64,000 nucleotides of DNA, taken from Neodiprion pinetum. Its lineage: Eukaryota; Arthropoda; Insecta; Hymenoptera; Diprionidae. Where the stretch lies: contig NC_060232.1 in the NCBI RefSeq assembly GCF_021155775.2, forward strand, positions 16,747,922 to 16,811,921. The letters run 5' to 3'. Each line of letters opens with the position of its first letter. Within the stretch, counting starts at the first letter, position 1. The notes beneath the pieces were generated by a model. That model was not told the origin of the DNA. It saw nothing but the letters and a program-made list of their open reading frames with translations, and searched no databases. Of the stretch, positions 1-11,800 are shown in pieces. Made by a program: the position numbers and the translations under genes.

Positions 1-709
1 ACGACGCGCATTGCCTTTTGCTCGACCTCGACCGTTCTCGTGTCATGTACCCTCTTTCACCGATCGCCTCCGGGACGACGTGCATTGCCTTTCGCTCGAC
101 CTCGACCGTGCTCGTGTCAATTCCCCTCTGCCACTGGTCATATCTGGGACGACGCGCATTGTTTCTTACTCGATCTCAACCGTGCTCGTGTCAAATACCC
201 TTTGCAACGGATCGACTTAGAGACGACGCGCATTGCCTTTTGCACGACTTTGTGTCCTGCCCGACTCTCTTCGTGCTCGTGTCAAGTCGACGCTGTCACC
301 GATCGACTCTGCAACGACGCGCATTGCCTTTTACTCGACCTCGTCCGTTCTTGTGTCATGTACCCTCTTCCACCGATCGACTCAGGGACGACGCGCATTG
401 CATTTTGCTCGACCTCGACCGTGCTCGTGTCAATTCCCCTCTGTCACGGATCGTATCAGGGACGACGCGCATTGCCTTTTGCTCGACTTTGAACGGACTT
501 GACACGTGTCCCCACGGCCTCTGATCGACTGCGGGACGCCCATCATTGCCGTCTGCTCAACTCTGACGCTGCTCGTGTCGAGTCCCCACTGCCACAGATC
601 GACTCTGGGACGACGCGTATTGCCTTTTGCACGACTTTGACCGTAATAGACCCATGTCCTCGCGGCCTGTGATCGACTGTCGGACGCAATGCGGGGCGTC
701 CCGGCGCAT
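1..709. repeat. 74-bp minisatellite array, about nine copies
   Basis: The block starting acgacgcgcattgcc recurs at 1, 75, 149, 223, 314, 388, 462, 535, 610 and (degenerate) 684. Nearly all spacings are 73-75 bp; the 223-314 interval is 91 bp because of a 17-bp insertion. Each unit also carries a ctcgtgtca box and a gatcgact box. The array is GC-richer than the AT-rich satellite that follows and continues off the left edge, so its true length is unknown. Several reading frames stay open through it because the unit lacks stops; none has a coding signature. Confidence 0.9.
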
Positions 710-861
710 TTTTATATAATTATTCAAATAATCATTTTCGCATTTTATTAAATTGTTTAACTTAATTGCCTCCATTCATATTCAATTATATTAATGTATA
801 ATATATATGTATATAAATAAATGTATTTATATTTAATTATATTAATGTATAATATATATAT
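710..861 (+). repeat. AT-rich 489-bp satellite, partial copy
   Basis: First visible piece of the AT-rich satellite. It carries the characteristic stretch with a Tcaattatattaatgtataatatatat core and ends in a TA run where the first solo LTR is inserted. No reading frame of note. Confidence 0.7.
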
Positions 862-2957
862 TGTAACGTGACATTTTTGATGCCCGTTACCAGGGGCTCT
901 TTGCACCATGGGCGGAACCAAAATTTAGAAATTTCGGAAATTGAGTCGCGAAGTTTTTGCAAAAGAGCGCCAGGACTAGAGTCACGCATCCGAAACTGCG
1001 AGAGGGGACACCTTAGCGAATAGCGTAAGATATTTCAGGTTTGTTTTGTTTTTTTTTTATTTTTCGAGCTACAACGGCATCAGGCAAGAAGTCGACAACG
1101 AATTCGAGGAAATTGCGAAGTGACGAACTAGTGACAATTGCGAAGGAAGGATGTCGAGGCTGCGGAGGGGGAGCCGACGCAAATCCCCGCATCGCGGGAA
1201 TCCAAGGTGGATGCGATTCCCGCTGGCGGCCGGCGCGCCGCAGCCTCTCCCCTTCACCCCGCCAACAATTGACCGGCGAACTTGCGACGGACCGACTAGC
1301 GACGAGGGAGCACCACGCTCACCGCCAAGACGTCATGGAGCTGCGCGGAGGACGAGATTGCGATCTAGCTTTAAGTTCTGCGCAGCGATGCTATCGAAGG
1401 TGCGCGTCGAGTTGCGCGATCGACGAAATCGATGACGGATCGATTATTGCGTATTCTTGTGGGTATGACGTCACGTGTGGGATGGCGTATCGAGATCCGT
1501 GTTGCGGCAGGTAGTAGGTTTTTGAAACCACTCCAGTTCTCGCGGTCGTGACAAGTAGTCGCGTTTTGGGGAGTTTCGCGAAGTAATGGAGTCGCCCAAA
1601 AATCGCGAGGGGAATGAAAAAGGAGTTGCAAGGATGTAAAAGGTAAGCGCTGCTTCTATCCCCGCGATTGAATTTCGAGCATAATTACGAGAAGGCTTGC
1701 CGAGTACCGGATAGCCGTTTTGGATTTGCGTCGTAGAGAAGTACTCGAAATTCTTTTGCCGATTCTTTTGCTTGATGACCATAGCCTGAGTACGCGTGTT
1801 AGAGTAGAGTAAACTTTGAGTTCCTGAGAAAGTTGAGTAGAGTCACGGGTTTTAGTTGAGTCTTTCTCGTTAGTGAAATCAAGTATAGCCGAATTTCGCT
1901 GTACCGGGTCGAGCCGCGTTATCGGGTTTTTTAAGTGTCACCTCTCGAGTAGGTCGGGAAGTGCCGAATTGGAGTGCTCGGATTAGCGGGTAACGTTTTG
2001 GAGGATTTTGAAAAGATTTGATTTCGGATGCGTTGCGATTGCGTATAGTTTAGGTTACGTTTAGTTGCGCCTGCATTGAGTTCCGTACCCGTTAGTTAAG
2101 ATAATGTAGATTGAGTTGCGTTACCTTGAGCTTGAGTTTAGTTGAAGTTAAATGTAGTGGTGCTTGCGCTTAGTTAAGTTGCCGTTTAGTTAAGATAGTT
2201 TTTGGTCTAGTTGAGGTGATGTATAGTCGAAATTGCCGTTGCGTTGAGCAGCAGTTGAGACGAGAAGTTTGAGCATTGAGTTTTGCTTGCGTTTAAAATA
2301 CAGTAACGTTTGCGGATTCGTTTAGATTTAGGGCAGCTCGCGGTAGCGTCGAAGCTCCGAGTCGGGTGAGATCTCGGGTGAGATTGAGGACGCCGTCTGT
2401 TCGGTAGCCCGACGGCGCACTGTCGAATAATTAGTTTTCGTTTCGTTTCGAGCAATAATCGCCATGGAAAACAAATAACGAATTTGCAAATAAAGAATTG
2501 CGTATGAGGATTTTGTGATCTTTGAGTGTCGTTTTAGTTAGGGAGCCGCGAGCTCATTAGAGTAAGAAATAGAGTAGGTTACGTGTAATTTTCTGTTTAA
2601 TTTTAGACTCGCGATGAGCGACTTTTGGATTATCTTTTTTTTTGTTTGTATCACCGCTATTGGGAAATATGAGATTTTATTTTACTTCTGTTAAGTAGCG
2701 TGTGTATTTCGAGTGTCTCTCTCTCTCTTTCCAAAAATTACCCCTTCTCTCTCCGCGGTACTGAGCTATCGAGCATATGCCCAAGGAATAGCGCATTAAT
2801 GATTTCGAGGCGTGTTAATCACGCCAGGCGCCCAACAAAAACTTTGCGATATTGTTTTAGATCCAGGGTACATCGTGGACGCCAAATTATTGTGCACGCG
2901 GTAAGTTCTCGGTCATTTCCTCCGAGTGACCGAGGAGCGGGAAAAATCCACGTCACA
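862..2957 (+). mobile_element. Solo LTR, about 2.1 kb
   Basis: The segment starts TGTAACGTGAC and ends CCACGTCACA, an imperfect TG...CA inverted pair typical of LTR ends, and is flanked on both sides by ATAT inside a TA tract (858-861 and 2958-2961), consistent with a 4-bp target duplication. An AATAAA at 2489-2494 supports plus orientation. No gag, protease, RT or integrase sequence is present, and only spurious ORFs (such as 1041-1514) occur. The simplest reading is a solo LTR left by LTR-LTR recombination of a Gypsy-type element; a non-autonomous LTR element is the alternative. The TA context makes the duplication weak evidence. Confidence 0.65.
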
Positions 2958-3449
2958 ATATATATATATGAATAAATGTATTCATATTTGATTATATTAA
3001 TGTATAATATATATATATATTATAATTTTTCATCTACTTTTAAAAAAAGAGAAATTTTCGACGAAAAAATTTTTTTTACATTTATTAAATTCATTAAAAA
3101 CAAATATAATTATTAAAAAAATTCTATATATTTTTCAATTATTTGCTCACATAACAATTAAAATAAAAATATTATTCATTAAGAAAATGCCATTTAATTT
3201 ACTTCATTAATTGTAATTTGGAACATTTATACAATGGATCAGAACTTCTTATAAGGTTCAAAGAAGACATACAGATAGATAAATAATTATTCATTTGATT
3301 TTATATTTTCAATTTTCAAATATTAATTATTCTTCAATTTAAGAAAAATAATTTATTCAAATCAATTATTTTCCCATTTTATTGAATTGTTAAACTTAAT
3401 CAGCTCCATTTATATTCAATTATATTGATGTATAATATATTAATGTATA

Positions 3450-3488
<39 letters not shown>

Positions 3489-3492
3489 TATA
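2958..3492 (+). repeat. AT-rich 489-bp satellite
   Basis: About one unit of the satellite, with the diagnostic gaacatttatacaatgga block at 3221 and an acatacagatagat block downstream. It ends in a TA microsatellite (about 3430-3492), which is the insertion point of the TIR transposon. Confidence 0.85.
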
Positions 3493-3534
3493 CCGGGACA
3501 ATCTCTTGAAACTATACATATAATGCGCATGCGC
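3493..3534 (+). repeat. Left terminal inverted repeat of the DNA transposon
   Basis: 42 bp matching the complement of 6105-6146 at 41 positions. It includes a GCGCATGCGC palindrome at its inner end. Confidence 0.85.
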
Positions 3535-6104
3535 GAGTTTTATCGGCTGCTCGGACAGGCTGGCGACTCCGAGTTTCAGCTGTCAAACTCTGCTTCTGGC
3601 GGTGATGTAGTTCATACGAATTTTTGAGGTTAGAATCTCAAACAGTCGAGGTAGTGACTCGGAAAGTTGATGCTAATGCTCTTTGAAAATTGGCTTCATT
3701 TGACTGAAATGAGAAATCTGTTTCAATGTTGGGTGCTTGGAAGAAACGCAGCAGGTAGGTGGGAACATTTTATTTGATCACTTTTATTATTTCGTACATT
3801 AGGAATAACAATGAAGTTTATTTCTATCAACAGGTGATACGGCCAAAATAATGACATCTCTAATATTTACTGTTATCTGCCTATTAAATTTATCACACGT
3901 ACAAAGATCATCGCCACTTTCCAGTAACTAAGCAACTTTCTCACTCTCTTGTGATTTCAGGTGGTAATATTGAATTTTATCACTTTTGAAAATGAGACAT
4001 TAAGCCAAGCGTTCAAGAAATTTAAATATCTCACTATCTGTAACAGAATGGTGACTCTTTTTTTTTCTCGAAAATAGTTCAACAAAATTTACAAATAGTC
4101 GATAGTCAATGTATGTTTTTCGATCAGTAAATTATTGCTACTACTATTAAAAATTTTCTAATGAATATCAGAGTTCATTTCGCAAATTTTCAATGATGTT
4201 TGATCAAATTAATGACGGGAACCTAATACTCAAATTGAAAATTCAAGTAATATTAGATTTATTAAAATGATTTCTGTATTTCATGTTAGTGCGGTTCAAA
4301 ACAAAGAAAATCTAATCGGAAGCGTAGAAACCAGGAACGTAGATCACATCCTATGACACAAGTTGAAAATCAACTTTCTCAAAATGCGCCTTAACGTCAC
4401 AATTAGCTTCAAGGACAATCATGTTTTAGAGTAATGTCAGAAAATTATGACGAGGATATTGACTTATCGGATTCAAGATTGTGTCCCTTATTCCATCAGA
4501 ATGAATTAATATCTAATTTTTAACGAAGTTCATGAAGATTTTTTTTCAAATAATGTAATCCGATACAATATCTTGTTCATAGTCCTCCGAACATCACCTT
4601 CTAACAAGGATATTTGGAAAGAGTCCCTTTGTTGCAGAAACCATTATAAAATTCTTGGTTTTCAATTCGTGCTACTGAATAACTTCTACGTTTCAGGTTC
4701 CGTTTCCAATCTTAAAATGAGATTTTTTTTTGCTCCAGACAATGCTAACATGAAATGCAGAAATAATTGCGGTAAATTGAGATTCACAAGCTTCCAGTCT
4801 TAGCGTAGGACCCTATAAAGAGTGTAAAATTAAATTTGGTTTAAACTTATCGTGCAACTAGCTAGCCTAATGACACCGTCAACTAAGATTAAATTTAAAG
4901 ACATTTTTGACCGAAGTTATTTAACAATTCTGGATTTAGATTGATTCAGTTTGCTTGGAAAAATTCAACCCTAGAATCTAATTGAGGACTTGAAAAACTA
5001 TTTATCTGAATTTAATGCCAAAGAGAGTAGAAGTAAGCTTCAAAATAAGATACCAAATTAAATGGTATAAAGTTTGAAAAACAATGCTTGTCAATAATAA
5101 TGCTTGAATTGCAATGGTGCACAGAATGATTCCTCGGTAAAATGAATTGGCAGCAACGGTTAAGTAACAAACTTATCGCTATTGGCTCGATCAAAGCAAA
5201 ATGATGGGATATTCAGCTATTATCATCTGTAGTATATCCCGCTCTTTAATTTTGCCTCAACTGATGTTAAGAAGGTGGCGATGGCCTGATGAAATTCACT
5301 CTGGCACCTGATGTCTGGCGGAACAACCAGGTTCGATGGTCATAATGATTGCACCGCTCGAGAAACCAGGATCCTTGCCACCTAAACGTTTTGACCATCA
5401 GGTAAGGCATAATTTTCCTCGTGTTAATCAAAGTTCAAACTTTGAGCATGCTGAAAAAAAAACTAATTTTATCATTGAATCCATGTTAAAATATTTTAAT
5501 AGTCAAAGATCACGTAATTAGAAATGTACCTACATGCTTCCATGCCTGACAAATTTAGTCCCGCTTTGACAATGAATTATTTCGTACTTGGAAATATTAG
5601 AAGCTATTATTATCAGACAGGATCTTTTGGTGTTTTTTGATACAACTAATTTCCAATAAAATGCACAAAACATAAATCGTTAATGAGACGCATTTTCAAT
5701 TTTATGTAAATGAAGAATCTGTTCACAATAAACTTTGTTTTTACTTACCTACCTCTGTTTGTCCAGACTCCCACTTGTTAATGACATTTCACATTGAATT
5801 TCAAATTTCTTCTTTCAATAAATAACACCCAATTTCTGTATCATTTGATATTTGCTTTTCCGTTAAATTCTTTATTGCGTAGGTTGGATATCTTCCGATA
5901 TCGACCGCGGTATTGGTGAACGATACTGTTCTTCTTAAACAATTCACGTTACGTAAAAATAAACAACAGCAGAACCTCAATGCATGGCTTTACGCGCGAG
6001 AGATTTAAAGCTTTAGTTTCATTTTGTGTACGTTGGCGCTCTGCTCAGCAAACGAAAACATCGCCACAGAGCGATTTCACCGACCAATGAGATCGAATTA
6101 TTTG

Positions 6105-6146
6105 GCGCATGCGCATTGTATGTATAGTTTCAAGAGATTGTCCCGG
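6105..6146 (-). repeat. Right terminal inverted repeat of the DNA transposon
   Basis: Complement of the left repeat with a single T/C difference. It ends TGTCCCGG immediately before TATA. Confidence 0.85.
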
Positions 6147-6150
6147 TATA

Positions 6151-6644
6151 TGTCGCATCGCCGTCGAGGACGAAGTCCGGACGACGCACTCGACCTTTTT
6201 ATGACGTTTATGGAGGGTCATAAGTCGAACATCGAGTGACCAGATGTCGTCAGGACGTTTAAGAAATACTTAGCCTATTGGGGGTGCGTGGTGCAGGTAC
6301 CACGAGTGTGTTGTATCGCGTAGAGGCCTGGGTCATAAAGAATAAAGAAGGACGAAGAGGTCTCAGGCTTTTGGGGAATGCATTCCGGGCACTCTCGCTC
6401 GAGTCATCGAGTCAGAAAGAACATACTTTGAAAAGGCTGTGCGCGATACACTCCGCTAGCACCACCATCGAGAAATCTCTTTATGACGATTATTCTGCAT
6501 CTTTTAATCTTTGTATCAAATCATTTAATAAATTCTGTACGCTGTGTCACTGCGGCCGTCAGTGAGATATTTATTGTGTCTTGAGAGCACACTCTTGCTG
6601 TCTCTATTTCATTTTTAACACACGTTATTTGTGTGTTTCTGACA
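6151..6644 (+). mobile_element. Solo LTR, 494 bp
   Basis: Starts TGTCGCATCG and ends TTTCTGACA, flanked by TATA on both sides (6147-6150 and 6645-6648). AATAAA at 6527-6532 fits plus orientation and an R-U5 end. There is no internal coding sequence. It begins four bases after the right end of the DNA transposon, so the two insertions used the same TA tract. It could be of Gypsy or BEL type; the sequence does not decide. Confidence 0.65.
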
Positions 6645-7167
6645 TATATATATTATAATTTTTAATTTACTTTAGAAAAAAAGAGAAATTTAGAAAAAAA
6701 AAATTTTTTTTACATTAATTGAATTCATTGAAAATGAATATAATTATTAGAAAAATCCTATATATCTTATAATCACATATTAATGGAAATAAAAATATTA
6801 CTTATTAGGAAAATGCCATTTGATTTACTTTATGAATTGTAATTTGGAACATTTATACAATGAATGAAAACTTATTATAAGGTTTGAAGAAAACATACAG
6901 ATAGATGAATAATTATTAATTTAATTTCATATTTTCAATTTTTAAACATTACTTATTCTTTAATTTGAGAAAAATAATTTATTTAAATTAATCATGTTCT
7001 TACTTTATTGAATCATTCAACTTAATTACCTCCATTTATATTCGATCATATTAATGTATATTATATATATATAAATAAATGTATTTATATTTATTAAATT
7101 ATTGTATAATATATATATAAATAAATGTATTCATATTTCTTAAATTATTGTATAATATATTGATGTA

Positions 7168-7206
<39 letters not shown>

Positions 7207-7317
7207 TGTATTATAATTTTGATTTTACTTTTAGAAAAAGAGAAATTTGAAGAAAAAAAAATTTTTTTTTACAATAATTAAATTCATTAAAAATAAATAT
7301 AATTATTAAAAAAATCC
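6645..7317 (+). repeat. AT-rich 489-bp satellite, about 1.4 units
   Basis: Contains the gaacatttatacaatgga-like block at about 6847 and three staggered copies of the attaatgtata/TA tract around 7040-7205. It ends at the LINE I target site, attaaaaaaatcc (7305-7317), which recurs with one mismatch after the LINE. Confidence 0.85.
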
Positions 7318-7677
7318 GGACTTCCGTTTCCGTTTTGAATGTGAGTGACAGGTGTGCGAAAAAGTGCGAGAGAAAAGGCGAGAATTTAGCAGGATAGCAA
7401 AGGTGAGGAGAAAAGGAAATAGGGCAGAGAAGGAGCGGGGAAGACATAGACGGGAGGTCGGGTGAAGGGAATAGGGAGGCAGGAATAGAAGGGAAGGGCA
7501 GGTGAAAAAAAGAAAGAAGGGGGAGAGTTTTTGGGGTTAGGCAGAAAGAGCCGGCGGACGGCAACGATTCAGATAAGATAGAAATAGGCAGTGACACCTA
7601 GGGAGTAAGAAGGGGGATAGAGTAGGCAGGTAGGCGGCGGATAGATAAGGTAGGGAGCGGTGAAGGAGAGAAAGAAT

Positions 7678-8700
7678 ATGAGTAACGCGGGTGGCCGAAA
7701 AGAAGGGGCGAACAGGGAAGAGAAGGAGAAAAAGAAAGGTAGGCCGGGGGCAGTAGCAGCGTTAGGGAGGGATAGGAGGCATAGCCTGGGATCGACGGCG
7801 ACGGTGCTAGACTTATGGAAGAGAGAGCGGGAGGAGGAAGGGGAAAAAGGGGAGGAGGAGGTAGACGAGTTGCAGGAAAGAGAAAGAGTATTTGGGAAAA
7901 GCAGGAAAGTGCACCGGTCGCCGGAGGGTAAGACAGGGGAGGAAGGGAAGGCAGAGGGAGGGGGTATACAAGATATGCTAAGGTTCATTAGGGAAGAGCT
8001 AAAGATAGGTCTAGAGGAGGTCAAAGGGCAGGGAAGGGGGATCAGGGAAGAAATGGAAAAGATTAAAGGCGAAATGACTAGAAGGGAAGAGCAGTGGGAA
8101 GTAGAGAGGGGGGAGATGAAGGAAATGATAAGGGATCTAGGTAAAAGACTTGAAGAGGTAGAAGAGCGGAGAAGGGGGGAGATGGAAAGGGTAAAGGAGA
8201 GGCTGATAGAATTAGAAAAGAAGAGTGCAGAAGGAGGGGGAGAAAGGCAGGTACAGGGGAATGCGGAAGTGGCGCAGGTAACAATAGATAGATTAAAAGA
8301 GATGGAGTGGGCCATAGAGAGGAAAGAAAGGGAAGAGAGAAGGGGAAATATAGTAGTGAGAGGAGCGAGACTTGAGAAGGGAAGAGAAAAGGAAGAGTCG
8401 AAAAAGATTTTGCAGCTGATAGGGGTAGAGGTCGAGGTAAAGGATATGTGGGAGGTAGGCGCGAAAAAGGGGGAAGAAAAGGGGATATGGATAGCAAGAC
8501 TAGGAAATAGGGAGCACAAGAGGCAGGTAATGGGAAGAAAAAGCCTCCTTAAAGGGAGGGAGGAGAGAATAGACGAGGATCTCACCTGGGCAGAGAGAAG
8601 AATGAAATGGAAGTTGAGGGAGGTAGCAGCAATTGAGGAGCGAAGGGGAAACAGAGTAAGAATAGGGTATGCAAAGATCTGGATAGAAGGGAAAATGTGA
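7678..8700 (+). CDS. LINE I ORF1, coiled-coil and RRM-like RNA-binding protein
   Basis: About 340 residues from the first ATG; the frame is open slightly upstream from a GTG. The N-terminal 90 residues are basic and low in complexity. Roughly residues 95-235 are a long highly charged helix with heptad-like spacing, expected to form a coiled coil. The C-terminal part, starting around RRGNIVVRG and running through IWIARLGN and the DLTWAERRMKWKLRE stretch to the end, resembles the RRM plus C-terminal domain of L1-type ORF1 proteins. In that family ORF1 trimerises and coats the element RNA as a nucleic-acid chaperone. Unlike ORF2, this frame has no internal stop. It ends about 180 bp before ORF2. 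Confidence 0.85.
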   Translation: MSNAGGRKEGANREEKEKKKGRPGAVAALGRDRRHSLGSTATVLDLWKREREEEGEKGEEEVDELQERERVFGKSRKVHRSPEGKTGEEGKAEGGGIQDMLRFIREELKIGLEEVKGQGRGIREEMEKIKGEMTRREEQWEVERGEMKEMIRDLGKRLEEVEERRRGEMERVKERLIELEKKSAEGGGERQVQGNAEVAQVTIDRLKEMEWAIERKEREERRGNIVVRGARLEKGREKEESKKILQLIGVEVEVKDMWEVGAKKGEEKGIWIARLGNREHKRQVMGRKSLLKGREERIDEDLTWAERRMKWKLREVAAIEERRGNRVRIGYAKIWIEGKM

Positions 8701-8879
8701 AAGTGGGATGAGATAGGAGAGGTGCTTAGGGACGGTACAGGGAGAGCGAGGGAAGAGGGGCAAAGGGAGGGGAGGGGAAAATTAGGGGAAAGCGATAGGG
8801 AAAGGTCAGCAAGCGAGGAAAGACAAGAGGGAAGTATAGAAGCACAGGAAAGGGTACGTAGGGAAAGGCAGACGGGGGA

Positions 8880-11800
8880 ATGGGTAGTGGGGGGGGGGGG
8901 CAGAGGCAGGTGGGGAGGGAGATAAGGAGGAGAGAGAGGGGAGTAGGCGAGACAGAAAGGGAGGGGTGGAAAGTAGCTTTTTGGAATGTGGCGGGGCTCG
9001 CGAGAAAGGATGAAGATTTCTGGAGGGGGCTAGGGGAGTGGGATGTAATATTTCTAATGGAGACATAGATAGAAAAGAAGGGATGGGAAAGGATTAGAAA
9101 TAAGTTGCCAGTAGGGTATAAATGGGAAGTGCAGTATGCGGTTCGAAAAAATAGGAAGGGAAGAGCAATAGGCGGAATGTTGTCAGGGGTAAGAAGGGAG
9201 ATAGTAAGTGGGGAGGGAGGGAGGGAAGAGGTAAAAGAGGGCATGATAGCAAGGAAAATAAGTGTAGGGGGGGAAAAATGGGTAGTAGTAGGAATATACG
9301 TAAATGGGGAACTAAAAGAGAAGATAGGGGAATTGAAGGAGCGGGCAGAAAAGATAGAGGGAGGGGTAAAAGTGCTAGTTGGGGGTGATTTTAATGCCAG
9401 GACAGGGCAGGAGGGGGGAGGATGCTGGGGAGAAGGAGAGGAGGAGAGTAGGAGTAGGAAATCAAAGGACAGGAAAATAAACTCGGAAGGTAGGCAGCTG
9501 GTGCAATTTTTAGAGGAGACAGGATGGGCAATAATGAACGGGAACATGGAGGGGGATGAGGAGGGGGAATTTACGTATGTAGAAGGGGCAGGGGCGACAG
9601 TCATAGACTACGCTATAGGAGACATCGAGGTGAGGTATAGGGTCAAAAGGATAGAGATTGGGGATAGGGTTGACTCGGATCATCAGCCGGTAATAGTGTG
9701 GTTGAGGGGGGCAGTGACTAGGACAAGGAAGGGAAAAAGAGTAGGGGCAACTAGTAGAGGAGACTGGACGGAGGAGGGTAGGATGAGGTTTAGAACAGAA
9801 GTCAAATGGGAGGGGATAGGAGAAGTGGATGTAGGTAAAGAGATAGAGAAAAGAATAAGGGAGCTTAGACGAGCCTTAGATGTAGAAGGGAGGGGGAGGG
9901 AAGCGAAAAAGGGATGGTGCGATGAGGAATGTAGGCGAAAAAAAGCGGAAATTAGGCAGAGTCTAAGGAAATGGAGAAAGGGAAGGGGGAAGGGGTCGCG
10001 TATAGAAAGAGAAGAAGGGAATATAATAGGCTATGCGAGGAGAGAAAAAAGAAAGAAAATGAGGGATTCATAAAAGAAGCAGCGGAAGCAAGGACAGAAA
10101 GCAAGGTATGGGAGATAGTTAATAGGGAAAGAAAGAAGTGGAAGAGGGTGAATGAAGAAATAGGAGATCAGGAGTGGAGGGAGTATTTCATGGGATTATT
10201 AGGCAGGGTAGAAAGCAAGGTAACAGAAGGCGGGGAGTCGGTAAATAGGAAGGGGGACGGGGAAGGGGAGCTGCAGAGGGAAGAGATTAAAAAGGTTATA
10301 GGAAAGCTGAGGGATGGAAAGGCACCAGGGGGGGATGGAATAGTTAGCGAGGTATGGAGGTATGGGGGGGAAGAAATGGAGCAGAGGATATGGAAAACAT
10401 GTAACAGAGTTTGGGTGGGGGAGGGCTGGCCAGAGGATTGGAGGGAGGGATTGATAGCGCCGATAGTTAAGAAGGGGGAGGGGAAAAGGGTAGAAGAGTA
10501 TAGGGGGGTGACTTTGATGCCAACTCTATATAAGGTGTATGCGATGGCATTAGCGGATAGGCTAGAAAGAGAGGTAGAAGAAAAGGGCTTGATACCGCAA
10601 AACCAAACGGGTTTCAGAAAAGGCATGAGCACCATTGACAATATATATGTACTTATTTATTTAATCAATAGGCAGGTGGGAAAGGATAAGGGAAAGATGG
10701 TGGCGTTTTTTGTGGACCTGAAAGCTGCTTTTGATTCAGTGAACAGGAAGGTGCTGTGGGAGACTATGGAAAGGAGAGGGGTGAGGGAAGGGCTAAGGGT
10801 AAGGATAGAGGAAATTTACAAGGAAACAAAGAGTCGAGTAAGGAGCGGGGGAAAGCTAGGAGAGGCGTTTTGGACAGCGAGGGGGGTAAGGCAGGGATAT
10901 CCGCTCAGTCCGCATGTGTCCAACCTGCTGCTGGCGGACTTAGAAGAGGAAATGGGGAGAGGGAGAAGGGTTGGGGGGGTGGAGTTAGCCGGCGGCAGGG
11001 TATGCACGTTAGCTTATGAGGATGATATAGTGTTACTAGCGGAAAGTGAAGAGGAAATGGAGGTAATGATTAGGAAGTTAGAAAGGTATATGGATAGGAA
11101 AAGGCTGACGGTAAATGTAGGGAAATCAAAGATTATGAGATTTAGGAAAGGAGGCGGTAGAAGGAAAAACATAGATTGGAGATGGAAAGGGAAAAGGATA
11201 GAGGAGGTGAAAGAGTTCAGCTATTTAGGGTATAGAGTAAAGTGCAATGGGGGACAGAAAGCACAGGTGAAAGAGAGAGTACGGAAGGCAGGGGTAGTAA
11301 TGAGGCAGGTATGAGGAATAGGAAAAAGAAGGTTTGGGAGGGATTGGGAAAAAAGGATTTGGTTATTTGACAGGCTAGTATGGACGGTAATAGAGTATGC
11401 ATCGGAGATATGGGGGTGGAGGGAGTGGAGGGCGGTCGAGGCGGTACAGGATAGATTTTTGAGATGGACATTAGGAGTGGATGGGAGAACACCGGGATAT
11501 CTAGTAAGGGAGGAACTACAGAGGGAGAAACTAAGGATTAGGGCAGGGAGAAGGGCATGGAATTTTGAAAGGAAGCTGGAGAGAGGGGAGGGTAGCGAGT
11601 TAGCTAGGAGATGCTGGGAAGAGATAAGGGACAAGGCAGAAGCTGGGAGGCAGGGATCGAGGTGGAAAAGAGAAAGGGAAAGTTTCTTTGCGGAAAGGGG
11701 AGCAGAGAGTAGAGAGGTAGTCGCGAGAAGGGAGAGAAGCGAGATGGAGTTTAGGGAAATAGAGGAGAGAGAGAGGGAAGAACAGAGAAAAGAGAGGTGG

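Larger units (their letters stand above)
3493..6146. mobile_element. Unclassified TIR DNA transposon, degenerate or non-autonomous
   Basis: The two ends are inverted copies of each other: 42 bp starting CCGGGACAATCTCTTGAAAC at 3493 and its complement ending at 6146, with one mismatch. TA (or TATA) flanks both ends, compatible with a TA target duplication, but the insertion lies in a TA run so the duplication length is uncertain. The 2.6-kb interior is AT-rich. Its longest frames are only 60-76 codons (for example 4573-4803 and the antisense 5012-5194) and I recognise no transposase motif. Possible splice signals exist, so a decayed intron-containing transposase cannot be excluded. I could not assign a superfamily. 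Confidence 0.75.

Noticed and set aside
18..524. Overlapping long frames in all plus phases of the minisatellite, with repeated Arg/Asp/Ser patterns
   Set aside because: They are translations of a stop-free 74-bp repeat; three phases are open at once and no domain is seen.
1041..1514. 157-codon frame in the first solo LTR
   Set aside because: No recognisable domain, Arg/Ser/Gly-rich, in LTR sequence with competing frames in other phases.
862..2957. Interpreting the 2.1-kb element as a DNA transposon with short inverted ends
   Set aside because: The inverted similarity is only about ten imperfect bases, TG...CA ends with a 4-bp flank fit LTR biology better, and the polyadenylation signal supports an LTR.
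3493..6146. Calling the TIR element piggyBac, P or Tc1/mariner
   Set aside because: The TIR sequence and the ambiguous TA/TATA target do not match any of these clearly, and no transposase could be read.
7569..8585. 338-codon antisense frame rich in Ser, Pro and Phe
   Set aside because: Complement of the purine-rich LINE I ORF1; low complexity and explained by composition. The antisense frames at 8726-9604 and 11221-12192 are rejected for the same reason.
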